Shown one piece after another: positions 1 through 6,410 of a stretch of 23,236 nt of DNA. Both the position numbers and the translations under genes were made by a program. The stretch comes from an uncultured Eubacteriales bacterium. GTDB lineage: Bacteria > Bacillota > Clostridia > Oscillospirales > Oscillospiraceae. The DNA lies in the NCBI GenBank assembly GCA_900545515.1, contig UQZA01000038.1, forward strand, positions 1 through 23,236. Reading direction: 5' to 3'. Every line of letters begins with the position of its first letter. Within the stretch, counting starts at the first letter, position 1. The notes beneath the pieces are model-generated. The model was given only the letters and a program-made list of their open reading frames with translations. It made no database searches and was not told the DNA's origin.

Positions 1-152
1 AGAATGGCCTTCTGACGAATCAGACCTACGCCAACGGAGCCAGCACCAGCTTCCAATATGACGCCCTGGGACGGTCCACGAAGACGACCACGTCAGATGG
101 GGACCAATACACCTACAAGTACAGCGGAAGATGTGCTGAGGGGGATCTGAAT
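1..152 (+). CDS. 3' part of an RHS/YD-repeat protein (partial, cut by window edge)
   Basis: Reading from base 3 gives about 50 residues without a stop. They contain the YD-repeat signature FQYDALGRSTKTTT followed by a second partial unit, DGDQYTYKYSG. Such repeats build the beta-cage shell of RHS/WapA-type secreted polymorphic toxins, which carry a variable toxin domain after the shell. The 5' part lies outside the window. There is no stop codon before the ATG at 153 and the frame is the same, so the RHS frame formally continues to 698. I see no RHS core-boundary motif and no recognisable toxin domain. The RHS part is therefore either a truncated remnant joined to the next gene or a real fusion. 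The repeat assignment is seen in the sequence; the toxin context is known for the family and only inferred here. Confidence 0.7.
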
Positions 153-698
153 ATGAAAACTATGTTTTACGATATGGAAGTTCATGTACACTCAGGAGAA
201 CGGTGTGCCTTTTACTTTAATATGAAAAAACCAGATACATTTTTAGTCGGGTCTGTTGTACATTGGGAACAAGAGGGACATGTTTTGGTGAAGCTCTTGG
301 ACCCGACTGGCCAGGCAGATGGATGGTTTCTTTTTTCACCTGCCTTTCTGTACCGGATGGAGCAGAATACTTTCTATTTGAGGCAACTTCCCCAAATAGA
401 CTCGCAACATGAGGACCTGGCAGAGGGGAAATCAAATTGGGATACGTTGCTGCACCATGCCAAAGAACGGGGGGAGGGAGTCCAGATTCTCAACAGGTCT
501 GGGAAACGGCTCATCAGTGGTCTGGTGACACATTATACAGACCGGGCAGTTGTTGTGCAAAGTATTGGACGAGATGGGGTAGCTGGAAGCGTTCGCAGCA
601 TTTATAAAAGCAGAATTGGTTGCCTGTTTTGCGACACGGAATCTGAGCAAGAGCGAATGCGCCGGTATTGGGAGGTGCAGCATGTGGGGAGAGTCTGA
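153..698 (+). CDS. Hypothetical protein with two beta-rich repeats; possible RHS-linked immunity protein
   Basis: I do not recognise the family. The 181-residue product appears to contain two copies of one fold, at about residues 10-77 and 100-170. Each has a pattern of (V/I)xGxV, a hydrophobic strand, a short turn with G or DG, then a strand ending near an Arg or Ile. Copy 1 carries PDTFLVG and GQADGWFLF; copy 2 is more divergent (LISGLVTHY, RDGVAGSV). No signal peptide or membrane segment is visible, so the protein is probably cytosolic. The start at 153 is preceded by GAGGGGG at 8 bases, supporting independent translation, although the RHS frame upstream is open and in phase. The next gene starts inside this one and encodes a paralog. 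Being small, paired and directly after an RHS fragment suits an immunity gene or displaced C-terminal module. That role is inference. Base composition is more AT-rich than in the core genes downstream. Confidence 0.6.
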   Translation: MKTMFYDMEVHVHSGERCAFYFNMKKPDTFLVGSVVHWEQEGHVLVKLLDPTGQADGWFLFSPAFLYRMEQNTFYLRQLPQIDSQHEDLAEGKSNWDTLLHHAKERGEGVQILNRSGKRLISGLVTHYTDRAVVVQSIGRDGVAGSVRSIYKSRIGCLFCDTESEQERMRRYWEVQHVGRV

Positions 699-1233
699 TT
701 TGCTGGAGCGGGATTGCTTGCTACAGTTTCATATAGACAAGAGCGCCCCGGATACTTTTGTGGTGGGAAAAGCAGTGGGATTTTTTGACGATTTCTTTTT
801 GGTTCAAAAAGTATCTCCCCGTGGGGAGTGGGATGGATTTGGACTGTATCCAAACTCTGACCTGGTCGCTGTGAGCCAAGATGCGGAATATCTGGGCATG
901 CTGGTAAGGCTTCTGGAGCGAAAGAACCAAACTCCACCACCTGTTCCAAAGTTGGCAGAGACGGGGCTGAAAACAGTTTTGATGCACGGCATGGAACATA
1001 ACCGTATGGTAGGACTGGAACTTTACAAAAGTGGTAATCAGGACGTGGTGGGGTATGTGCTGGCACAGTCAAATTTGTGTGTTTGCCTGAGACAAGTTGG
1101 CCCATTTGGGGAAGCGGACGGCGTCTGCTATGTTAAGACCAGTGCCATAACCCGCGTATATTTGGAAGATGGGGACTTGCTTTGCCTGGAACTGTTATCC
1201 CAGGATGCAGACGGTTCTGCATCCGGAACATAG
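682..1233 (+). CDS. Hypothetical protein, paralog of the preceding gene (two beta-rich repeats)
   Basis: I chose the ATG at 682 because GGGAGGT lies 6 bases upstream. The frame stays open further upstream to an ATG at 616, but that start would overlap the previous gene much more and has no comparable site. The 183-residue product matches its neighbour: PDTFVVGKAVGFF here against PDTFLVGSVVHWE there, followed in both by a strand, a P-x-G turn and a DG pair. Its second half, at about residues 98-170, repeats the pattern (DVVGYVLAQ, PFGEADGVCYV, then ITRVYLEDGDLL). The pair thus holds about four copies of one domain. The 17-base overlap with the upstream gene suggests translational coupling. No catalytic motif, signal peptide or membrane helix is seen. 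A barrel-like binding domain is plausible from the strand/turn spacing. The function, possibly immunity to an RHS toxin, is unproven. Confidence 0.6.
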   Translation: MWGESDLLERDCLLQFHIDKSAPDTFVVGKAVGFFDDFFLVQKVSPRGEWDGFGLYPNSDLVAVSQDAEYLGMLVRLLERKNQTPPPVPKLAETGLKTVLMHGMEHNRMVGLELYKSGNQDVVGYVLAQSNLCVCLRQVGPFGEADGVCYVKTSAITRVYLEDGDLLCLELLSQDADGSASGT

Positions 1234-1498
1234 GGATGAGCCAAACGGATGTGGGCGAGAGCTGGTCTCTTGGGATTTTAGAAGTTTCTGAGCAGGATCA
1301 GACAACTTGCTGTGCCACATGGTATATTTTAGTTCAAAAGGTCTCTTTTGCCTGGCGGGAAAAAGAGACCTTTTGGCGTGATAGGCGCGCCCATTTTCGC
1401 TGCCGCTCTCAGTTTTGCACCCAACTCAAAGCATAAACCAGGGAAGTGTTTACGTTTTGGAAAGGAGAGGCAAGGGAGGGGAGCAGATGGTGATTCTG
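1234..1498. other. Non-coding stretch between accessory genes and tRNA-Arg
   Basis: About 265 bases lie between the end of the second paralog and the terminator of the minus-strand tRNA gene. The only clear structure is the inverted repeat at 1336-1374, listed separately. Short open frames cross the region, but none has a good ribosome binding site or a recognisable product. I see no promoter of good quality here. Confidence 0.5.
1336..1374. terminator. Bidirectional-type hairpin terminator
   Basis: A perfect 14-bp inverted repeat, AAAAGGTCTCTTTT (1336-1349) and AAAAGAGACCTTTT (1361-1374), flanks an 11-base loop. The arms carry A runs on the outer left and T runs on the outer right, so a transcript from either side would end in a hairpin with a short U tail. 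It lies about 100 bases after the stop of the second paralog and probably ends that unit on the plus strand. Confidence 0.6.
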
Positions 1499-1500
1499 TC

Positions 1501-1536
1501 AAAAGGCGCCGGAGCAAAGCGGGCTTTGCTCCGGCG
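1501..1536 (-). terminator. Rho-independent terminator of tRNA-Arg
   Basis: On the minus strand, directly after the tRNA 3' end, CGCCGGAGCAAAGC and its exact complement form a 14-bp stem with a 2-base loop (1507-1520 with 1523-1536), followed by CC and TTTT (1504-1501). It is a strong GC-rich hairpin with a short U tract, placed immediately downstream of the CCA end. Confidence 0.85.
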
Positions 1537-1539
1537 TGG

Positions 1540-1616
1540 TGGCACCCCCGGCGAGACTCGAACTCACTACATTCCGCTTAGGAGGCGGACCCTCTATCCT
1601 GGTGAGGTACGGGGGC
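1540..1616 (-). tRNA. tRNA-Arg (anticodon CCT)
   Basis: The minus strand folds into a full cloverleaf of 77 bases. The acceptor stem is GCCCCCG with CGGGGGT (the first pair is G-U). The D stem is CCTC/GAGG, the anticodon stem TCCGC/GCGGA with loop CTCCTAA (anticodon CCT, reading AGG), the variable loop ATGTA, and the T stem GTGAG/CTCGC with loop TTCGAGT. The discriminator is G, followed by an encoded CCA. A second CCA follows at 1539-1537. The gene has its own promoter and terminator, so it is an independent transcription unit after rsmI. Confidence 0.95.
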
Positions 1617-1652
1617 TTGGGGAGAGGGGAGTTAGGGAACTCGACCTAAAAT

Positions 1653-1681
1653 ATTGTAGCGGATGCGGGTGTTCCTGTCAA
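1653..1681 (-). promoter_or_regulatory. Sigma-A promoter of tRNA-Arg
   Basis: On the minus strand, TTGACA (1681-1676) is followed after 17 bases by TACAAT (1658-1653). That is a perfect -35 and a one-mismatch -10. The expected start point leaves a leader of about 30 bases before the tRNA 5' end at 1616. Confidence 0.85.
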
Positions 1682-1711
1682 GCATCCGGCAAAAAAACAG
1701 GGAGAAATCCG

Positions 1712-2539
1712 CTATGATAAGGTGGCGTCGTAGATGGCATTTTTGGGAAGGCCCGTTTCCAGAGCGGCCTGACGGGCAGCGTCCTTCCTGGAGAGTCCTT
1801 CTTCTATGAGCGTCAGGGCCCGATGTGCTGCCTCTTCCAAGGTGCTGACGGGGGCGTGCTCCGGCGTGGCGCCCGCCAGGACCAGGACGAATTCCCCTTT
1901 GGGTGCTGCCTGACGGTACCGCTGCGCAGCCTCGCCCAGTGTGGTGCGGATCACTTCCTCGTGGAGCTTGGTCAGCTCCCGGCACAGGGAGACCCGGCGG
2001 TCCGGACCGAAGACGGCGGACATATCCTCCAAAGTGGCCAGTAGCTTGTGAGGCGCTTCGTAAAACACCATGGTGCGGGTCTCTGTCCGCAGGGCCTCCA
2101 AATGCTGATTCCGGCTCTTTTTCGCCGTAGAGAGAAAGCCCTCGAAGGTGAAGCGCCCTGTGGGCAAGCCGGAAATGCTGAGGGCCGTAATCACGGCGCA
2201 GGGACCGGGGACGGCGGAGACGGGGATGTCAGCTTCAGCGCATTGCCGGACCAAGTCCTCACCTGGGTCAGAAATGGCAGGGGAACCGGCGTCCGACACC
2301 AGGGCGCAGACCTCCCCGGCCTGAATTCGATCCAGGATTTTCCCGCCGCTGGAAGCTTTGTTGTGCTCATAATAGCTCACCAGGGGCTTTTTTAGCTCCA
2401 GGTGGTTCAGCAGCTTCAGGGTGACCCGGGTGTCTTCTGCTGCAATGAAATCTGCCTGGGCCAGGATTTCCCGGCAACGGACAGAGATATCCCCCAGGTT
2501 GCCAATGGGGGTGGGAACCAAGTAGAGCATTCCGGCCAT
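1712..2539 (-). CDS. rsmI: 16S rRNA (cytidine1402-2'-O)-methyltransferase RsmI
   Basis: The 275-residue protein has the tetrapyrrole-methylase fold typical of RsmI. The N-terminus reads LYLVPTPIGNLGD, followed by AAEDTR, the SDAGSPAISDPG loop, and VSAVPGPCAVITALSISGLP. YEAPHKL and the RELTKLHEE stretch come mid-protein. The C-terminus carries the RsmI tail GLSRKDAARQAALETGLPKN, thought to help engage the ribosome. RsmI uses SAM to 2'-O-methylate C1402 in the decoding centre of 16S rRNA. Length is normal for the family. The start ATG at 2539 lies 2 bases after the stop of the upstream methyltransferase, and its ribosome binding site AGGAG lies within that gene, so the two are translationally coupled. 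In Bacillus subtilis the same family pair (yabB and rsmI) also lies close together, which supports the assignment. Confidence 0.95.
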   Translation of the reverse strand: MAGMLYLVPTPIGNLGDISVRCREILAQADFIAAEDTRVTLKLLNHLELKKPLVSYYEHNKASSGGKILDRIQAGEVCALVSDAGSPAISDPGEDLVRQCAEADIPVSAVPGPCAVITALSISGLPTGRFTFEGFLSTAKKSRNQHLEALRTETRTMVFYEAPHKLLATLEDMSAVFGPDRRVSLCRELTKLHEEVIRTTLGEAAQRYRQAAPKGEFVLVLAGATPEHAPVSTLEEAAHRALTLIEEGLSRKDAARQAALETGLPKNAIYDATLS

Positions 2540-2541
2540 AG

Positions 2542-3246
2542 TCAGTCTCCTAAGTGGTAGATTTCCCGGTATCGGGATGTGGGGGAACCATCAGGGTGGA
2601 ATAAAATGAGATCCGGTAGCAGGCGTAATCCTGGCTTTGCCCCCTTACGGCACTGCAGCAGGACCAAGCTGGCCGAGGAAGCGGGCCTGTGGCGCACCAG
2701 CTGCAGTAGCTTGGGCTCCAAGTTCCATTGACGGCCCAGAGCCATGAGATCGGCCAGGCGCTCCGGCCGGTGAACCAGAAAAAAGTCTCCTCCAAAGCGC
2801 AGGAGCCATGACGCGGCCTGGTACACATCAGAAAGGGTGCAGGCGCTTTCCTGCCGGGCCTGGGACCCTGCCACCCCAGAAGAAGGGAGTCCGCCAGAAA
2901 AATAAGGGGGATTGGAGACGGCGCAGGAGAAAGCGCCCCCCGGCAGTATGGTCCGCACCTGCCTCAGGTCCCCCAGGACGCTCCGTAGCCGGCCCAGCCC
3001 GTTCCGGTCAATGTTTTCCAGAGCTGCCTGATGGGCCTGCTGACAGAGCTCCACGCCGGTGACGGTGCAGTCTGAGTATCTGCCGCAGAGCAGGAGCCCC
3101 AGCACACCCCCGCCGGACCCCAGATCCGCCACCTGGGCAGCTTTCGGAAGGCGGACAAAATCGGCCAGCACCATGGAATCTGTGCTCAAAGGGAAGCTCT
3201 CACCCGGTGCAAAGGTGAGGCCGCCCCAAAGTGTATCCATTGTCAT
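2542..3246 (-). CDS. yabB: tRNA1(Val) adenine-37 N6-methyltransferase-like protein (YabB/TrmN6 family)
   Basis: This 234-residue class I SAM-dependent methyltransferase has motif I as VADLGSGGGVLGLLL near residues 39-53, an acidic ribose-binding residue in TGVELCQQA, and the catalytic NPPY tetrad of N6-adenine methyltransferases in VSNPPYFSGG. The arrangement and length match YabB/YfiC (TrmN6), which methylates A37 of tRNA-Val. Target specificity cannot be read from the sequence. It is followed by rsmI with a 2-base gap. Two ATG codons (3246 and 3240) could start the protein and neither has a clear ribosome binding site. A perfect hairpin ends 12 bases before the first ATG, which leaves no room for a promoter between hairpin and gene. 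The gene is therefore likely read through from upstream. Confidence 0.85.
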   Translation of the reverse strand: MTMDTLWGGLTFAPGESFPLSTDSMVLADFVRLPKAAQVADLGSGGGVLGLLLCGRYSDCTVTGVELCQQAHQAALENIDRNGLGRLRSVLGDLRQVRTILPGGAFSCAVSNPPYFSGGLPSSGVAGSQARQESACTLSDVYQAASWLLRFGGDFFLVHRPERLADLMALGRQWNLEPKLLQLVRHRPASSASLVLLQCRKGAKPGLRLLPDLILFHPDGSPTSRYREIYHLGD

Positions 3247-3258
3247 AGAATAAAGGAT

Positions 3259-3291
3259 GGGGCTGTCTCAAACGGACTTTGAGACAGCCCC
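3259..3291 (-). terminator. Perfect hairpin between ferredoxin and yabB (terminator or attenuator)
   Basis: GGGGCTGTCTCAAA (3259-3272) and its exact complement (3278-3291) form a 14-bp stem with a 5-base loop. On the minus strand it lies 14 bases after the ferredoxin stop and is followed by ATCCTTTATTCT, a weak, interrupted U tract, and then the yabB start. It can act as a partial terminator for the ferredoxin transcript. Because yabB has no visible promoter downstream of it, some read-through is expected. Confidence 0.65.
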
Positions 3292-3305
3292 GGCAAGGAC
3301 AGTAC

Positions 3306-3476
3306 TTAGGCCTCTTCAATGGCCTCATTGGGGCAGGTGTCAGCGCAGGTGCCGCAGTCGACGCACTGATCGGCGTCGATGACGTACTTGTCGTCACCCT
3401 CTGTGATGATGCCCATAGGGCAAGCGTCGGCGCAGGCGCCGCACTTGACGCAAGCGTCAGTAATCTTGTAAGCCAT
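3306..3476 (-). CDS. 2[4Fe-4S] ferredoxin (clostridial type)
   Basis: The 56-residue protein has two CxxCxxCxxxCP motifs: CVKCGACADACP near the N-terminus and CVDCGTCADTCP near the C-terminus. Each binds one [4Fe-4S] cluster by pairing three Cys of one motif with the fourth of the other. The length matches clostridial ferredoxins, small soluble low-potential electron carriers for enzymes such as pyruvate:ferredoxin oxidoreductase and hydrogenases. I chose the ATG at 3476 (MAYKITDACV) because GGAGG lies 8 bases upstream; an in-frame ATG at 3491 would place that site inside the coding region. The gene is monocistronic or weakly linked to yabB through the hairpin at 3259-3291, and diverges from clpC. 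It fits an anaerobic lifestyle. Confidence 0.95.
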   Translation of the reverse strand: MAYKITDACVKCGACADACPMGIITEGDDKYVIDADQCVDCGTCADTCPNEAIEEA

Positions 3477-3539
3477 GCTCGTTTCCTCCAAATGTAAATT
3501 TATGTACAGCCAGGGGCGTACATAGGTGTATGCAAGGCT

Positions 3540-3568
3540 ATTCTAGCATGTTTTTCACAAAATGCAAA
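3540..3568 (-). promoter_or_regulatory. Likely promoter of the ferredoxin gene
   Basis: On the minus strand TTTGCA (3568-3563) and TAGAAT (3545-3540) are separated by 17 bases: four of six and five of six matches to the sigma-A boxes. The position gives a leader of about 60 bases before the ferredoxin start. It lies in the AT-rich 185-base space shared with the divergent clpC gene. Confidence 0.6.
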
Positions 3569-3661
3569 TGAAATTTCCGTTACATCAGAAAAAAGATGGA
3601 AACAGGGGCCAGTATATTCCGAAGTAGCCATGGATAGAATCCACTGGGTGAGGTGAGAAAT

Positions 3662-6013
3662 TTGGCAGCAGTTTCCTATGAGCGAAAAACCCGGCAGCTT
3701 TTGATTCGTGCAGCGGCGGAGGCTCGGGCCTTGGGGCACAGCTATGTGGGCAGCGAGCACCTACTGTTAGGCCTCTTAACCCAGACGGATACCTTGGCAG
3801 GGCGGATATTGCGGAGCACGGGCCTCCAGGCGGAGACACTGCGGCTGATGGCGGCGGCTCTGTGGGGCAGAGGAGCGCCGGGCCTGCGGCTGCCTCAGGG
3901 CCTGACCCCAGGCGCGCGGAGGGTTCTGCGCCAGGCAGCGGGAGAGGCGCGCCATACGGGGAGTGGCCGCATCCGGCCGGAGCATGTGCTCCTGGCTCTG
4001 GCAAGGCAGCAGGAGGCCTCCGGCCGGCAGCTCATGGAGCTGTCCGGTATCTGTGTAGACGGGGTATTTACCCAAACCATTGACCGGGTAAACCGGCATC
4101 GGGAGGAAAAGCGGAAAGGGAAGGTGGAGACTACGAAACTTTTGGAACAATTCAGCGAGGACCTGCTGGAAAAGGCTTCGTCCATGGAGCCTATCATCGG
4201 TCGGGAACGGGAGCTGGAGGCAGTCATCGGCATTCTGAGCCGGAAAAACAAGAACAATCCTGCCCTCATCGGCGAGCCGGGTGTGGGGAAAACGGCCATT
4301 GCTGAGGCCCTGGCGCAGCGGATGGTAGCAGGCCGGGTGCCGGTGCAGCTCCGGGATAAGCGGCTCCTGAGCCTCAACATGGCGAATTTGGTGGCAGGAA
4401 CCAAGTACCGGGGGGAGTTCGAGGAGCGGGTACGGGATTTACTCCAGGAGATCCGCCGGGCAGGCAATGTGATTCTGTTTGTGGATGAAATGCACACCAT
4501 TGTGGGGGCCGGGGCTGCAGAAGGCGCCATTGACGCCGCCAATATTCTAAAGCCTGCCCTGGGACGGGGGGAGCTGCAAATGCTGGGGGCCACCACCCTG
4601 GCCGAATACCGGAAATACATTGAGAAGGACCCGGCCTTGGAGCGGCGCTTCCGTCCGGTTCTGGTGGAAGAGCCCAATGCAGAGGAGGCTCTGGCCATTT
4701 TAAGGGGCATTCGGGGCGGCCTGGAGCGGCATCACCATATGAAAATCACCGATGAAGCGCTGCAGGCGGCGGTGGAGATGTCCCGGCGGTACCTGCCGGA
4801 GCTGTTCCTGCCGGATAAAGCCATTGATCTCCTGGATGAGGGGGCTGCCCGGGCTCACCTGGAGGAAATGCGGGCGTCCAAGGGGGCCTATGAGCAGGAA
4901 AAGGAATCCTTGGAGCTGGAGCTTAGCGACGCCGTCCGGGACAGCCGGTTTGAGCGGGCGGCAGAACTGCGGGATCGCATGCACTGGATGCTGAGCCGGG
5001 GGGGCGACAAACGGGGGCGCATGGTGACGGCGGCGGACATTGCAGGGGCTGTATCGGCCCGGACGGGGATTCCTGTGGGGAATCTGGCCATGGAGGAGCG
5101 GCAGAAGCTCCTGGGTTTGGCCGATGCCCTGGCCGGCCGGGTCATTGGCCAGAGCGAAGCGGTGGAGGCGGCCGCCGCTGCAGTCCGCCGGGGCCGCAGC
5201 GGCCTGGCGGATCACAACCGGCCCATTGCCTGTATGCTCTTTACCGGGCCCACCGGTGTGGGTAAAACAGAGCTCTGCCGGGCCTTGGCTCAGGAGCTTT
5301 ACGGCAGCCAGGAGGCCATGATCCGGCTGGATATGACGGAATACATGGAGAAGCAGTCGGTCTCCCGCCTCATTGGCGCGCCTCCCGGCTATGTGGGCCA
5401 TGAAGAGGGAGGCGTCTTGACGGAGAAGGTACGGCGGCGGCCCTACAGCCTGATCCTCTTTGACGAGCTGGAGAAGGCCCACCCGGATGTGACAGGCATT
5501 CTCCTGCAGGTGATGGAGGACGGCGTCCTCACAGACAGCCTGGGCCGCCAGGTGAGCTTTAAAAACACCTTGGTGGTTATGACTTCCAACTTAGGTGGAG
5601 GCAGGCGGGAGGGAGAGGGCCTGGGATTCTTGCCCGGTTCCCGGGAAGACCGGGTCCAGGACTGCCTGAAGGATCATTTTACCCCGGAGTTTTTGGGCCG
5701 CATTGACAAGGTGGCGGTGTTTCGCCCATTGAGCCGGGAATCCCTGGAGAAAATTGCAGATAATCAGCTGGCCAGGCTCCAGGCGCGGGCGGAGAAGAAC
5801 GGGCTGCATTTGTGCTTTGCCCCGGAACTGCCAGGCGTTCTGGCTGGCTGGTGCGGCAGCTCCGGGGCCCGCCAGATTCGCCGGAATCTCCAGAATCAGA
5901 TTGAAAATCCCCTGTCCCAGTACCTGCTCCTGAACCCTCCAGGCACCAGGACGGTAAAGATTCAGTGGGATTTCTCCCAAAACCAACCGGAATTTACCCA
6001 GGAACGCCAGTAA
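3662..6013 (+). CDS. clpC: ATP-dependent Clp protease ATP-binding subunit ClpC
   Basis: This Hsp100 unfoldase feeds proteins into ClpP. In order it has a Clp-N double repeat (about residues 4-140; YERKTRQLLI, GSEHLLLGLL), AAA-1 with Walker A GEPGVGKT near residue 204 and Walker B ILFVDEMHT, a UVR-type coiled segment (RFERAAELRDRM), AAA-2 with Walker A GPTGVGKT near residue 529 and Walker B LILFDELEKAHPD, and a C-terminal D2-small domain. GLGF in the D2 region fits the ClpP-docking loop, so ClpP partnership is likely. Length (about 783) is close to the usual 810. The start is non-ATG: TTG at 3662 has GAGGTG 6 bases upstream, whereas the in-frame GTG at 3653 is part of that site. There is no ctsR, mcsA or mcsB beside it and no CtsR-type heptad repeat upstream, so regulation differs from the Bacillus operon. 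A hairpin terminator follows. Confidence 0.95.
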   Translation: MAAVSYERKTRQLLIRAAAEARALGHSYVGSEHLLLGLLTQTDTLAGRILRSTGLQAETLRLMAAALWGRGAPGLRLPQGLTPGARRVLRQAAGEARHTGSGRIRPEHVLLALARQQEASGRQLMELSGICVDGVFTQTIDRVNRHREEKRKGKVETTKLLEQFSEDLLEKASSMEPIIGRERELEAVIGILSRKNKNNPALIGEPGVGKTAIAEALAQRMVAGRVPVQLRDKRLLSLNMANLVAGTKYRGEFEERVRDLLQEIRRAGNVILFVDEMHTIVGAGAAEGAIDAANILKPALGRGELQMLGATTLAEYRKYIEKDPALERRFRPVLVEEPNAEEALAILRGIRGGLERHHHMKITDEALQAAVEMSRRYLPELFLPDKAIDLLDEGAARAHLEEMRASKGAYEQEKESLELELSDAVRDSRFERAAELRDRMHWMLSRGGDKRGRMVTAADIAGAVSARTGIPVGNLAMEERQKLLGLADALAGRVIGQSEAVEAAAAAVRRGRSGLADHNRPIACMLFTGPTGVGKTELCRALAQELYGSQEAMIRLDMTEYMEKQSVSRLIGAPPGYVGHEEGGVLTEKVRRRPYSLILFDELEKAHPDVTGILLQVMEDGVLTDSLGRQVSFKNTLVVMTSNLGGGRREGEGLGFLPGSREDRVQDCLKDHFTPEFLGRIDKVAVFRPLSRESLEKIADNQLARLQARAEKNGLHLCFAPELPGVLAGWCGSSGARQIRRNLQNQIENPLSQYLLLNPPGTRTVKIQWDFSQNQPEFTQERQ

Positions 6014-6041
6014 GTTGACTGACGGCTCAGAAGGAATCAAC

Positions 6042-6090
6042 AGCGGGGGGAACCATGAAAGAATGAGGTTTCTCCCGCTTAATATTTTTT
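6042..6090 (+). terminator. Rho-independent terminator of clpC
   Basis: AGCGGGGGGAACC (6042-6054) pairs with GGTTTCTCCCGCT (6067-6079) in a 13-bp stem with two G-U pairs and a 12-base loop. The tract AATATTTTTT runs to 6090. It starts 29 bases after the clpC stop. Confidence 0.8.
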
Positions 6091-6373
6091 GCACTGGTGC
6101 GGCAGCGCCCTGGCTTCCCACGGGAGGAAGGTGCGAAGCGCCATAGGATCTCATCACTTGCCACTGACAAGTACAGAGAGTGAAAACTGGGATGTCTCCT
6201 GTGGAGGCGAGGTGAAGCGGAGAGGGGCAGCTGGTCCGTGGCGAAAACAAGGGGCATTTGTACGCTGGAAGAAAATGTCAGAATTCCGCGAACATACGTT
6301 TAAAAACTTGGGAGTTTGTAGGAAATGACCGGAAAATCCGCAAAATTTTCTATCAGCTTCTTGGAAAAAGAGA
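6091..6373. other. Non-coding stretch between clpC and mraZ
   Basis: About 280 bases without a convincing gene lie between the clpC terminator and the mraZ promoter. Small hairpins are possible, for example GGTGC with GCGCC occurring twice (near 6096-6110 and 6130-6142) and ACTTG with CAAGT near 6157-6173. I could not match the region to a known RNA family: it lacks the T-box antiterminator sequence and the RNase P core motifs. Open frames crossing it have no good start and no recognisable product. Confidence 0.4.
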
Positions 6374-6402
6374 TTGATTTTTTCCTGGCCCGGGGTTATA
6401 CT
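6374..6402 (+). promoter_or_regulatory. Main promoter of the dcw cluster (upstream of mraZ)
   Basis: TTGATT (6374-6379) and TATACT (6397-6402) are separated by 17 bases: four of six and five of six matches to consensus. Transcription would start near 6409, giving a leader of about 50 bases that contains the phased GTGG boxes. It is the obvious entry point for the long co-directional run from mraZ to divIB, in which I found no terminator. Confidence 0.8.
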
Positions 6403-6410
6403 ACAACTAC

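Noticed and set aside
1182..1436. Small open frame after the second paralog, with LVQKVS similar to a segment of that paralog
   Set aside because: The start lies inside the paralog without a ribosome binding site, the frame crosses a terminator hairpin, and the similarity is only a few residues.
3895..5482. Long minus-strand open frames opposite clpC (up to 271 residues)
   Set aside because: They are mirror frames of a GC-rich gene, have no ribosome binding site or recognisable domain, and clpC on the plus strand is certain.
6154..6260. Possible T-box leader (GACAAGTACAGAGAG resembles part of T-box stem I)
   Set aside because: There is no antiterminator sequence of the GGGTGGNACCGCG type, no terminator after it, and the gene downstream (mraZ) has its own promoter and is not an amino-acid gene.
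6089..6328. Possible 79-residue gene between clpC and mraZ
   Set aside because: It begins in the terminator T tract with no ribosome binding site, and the translation has no recognisable features.
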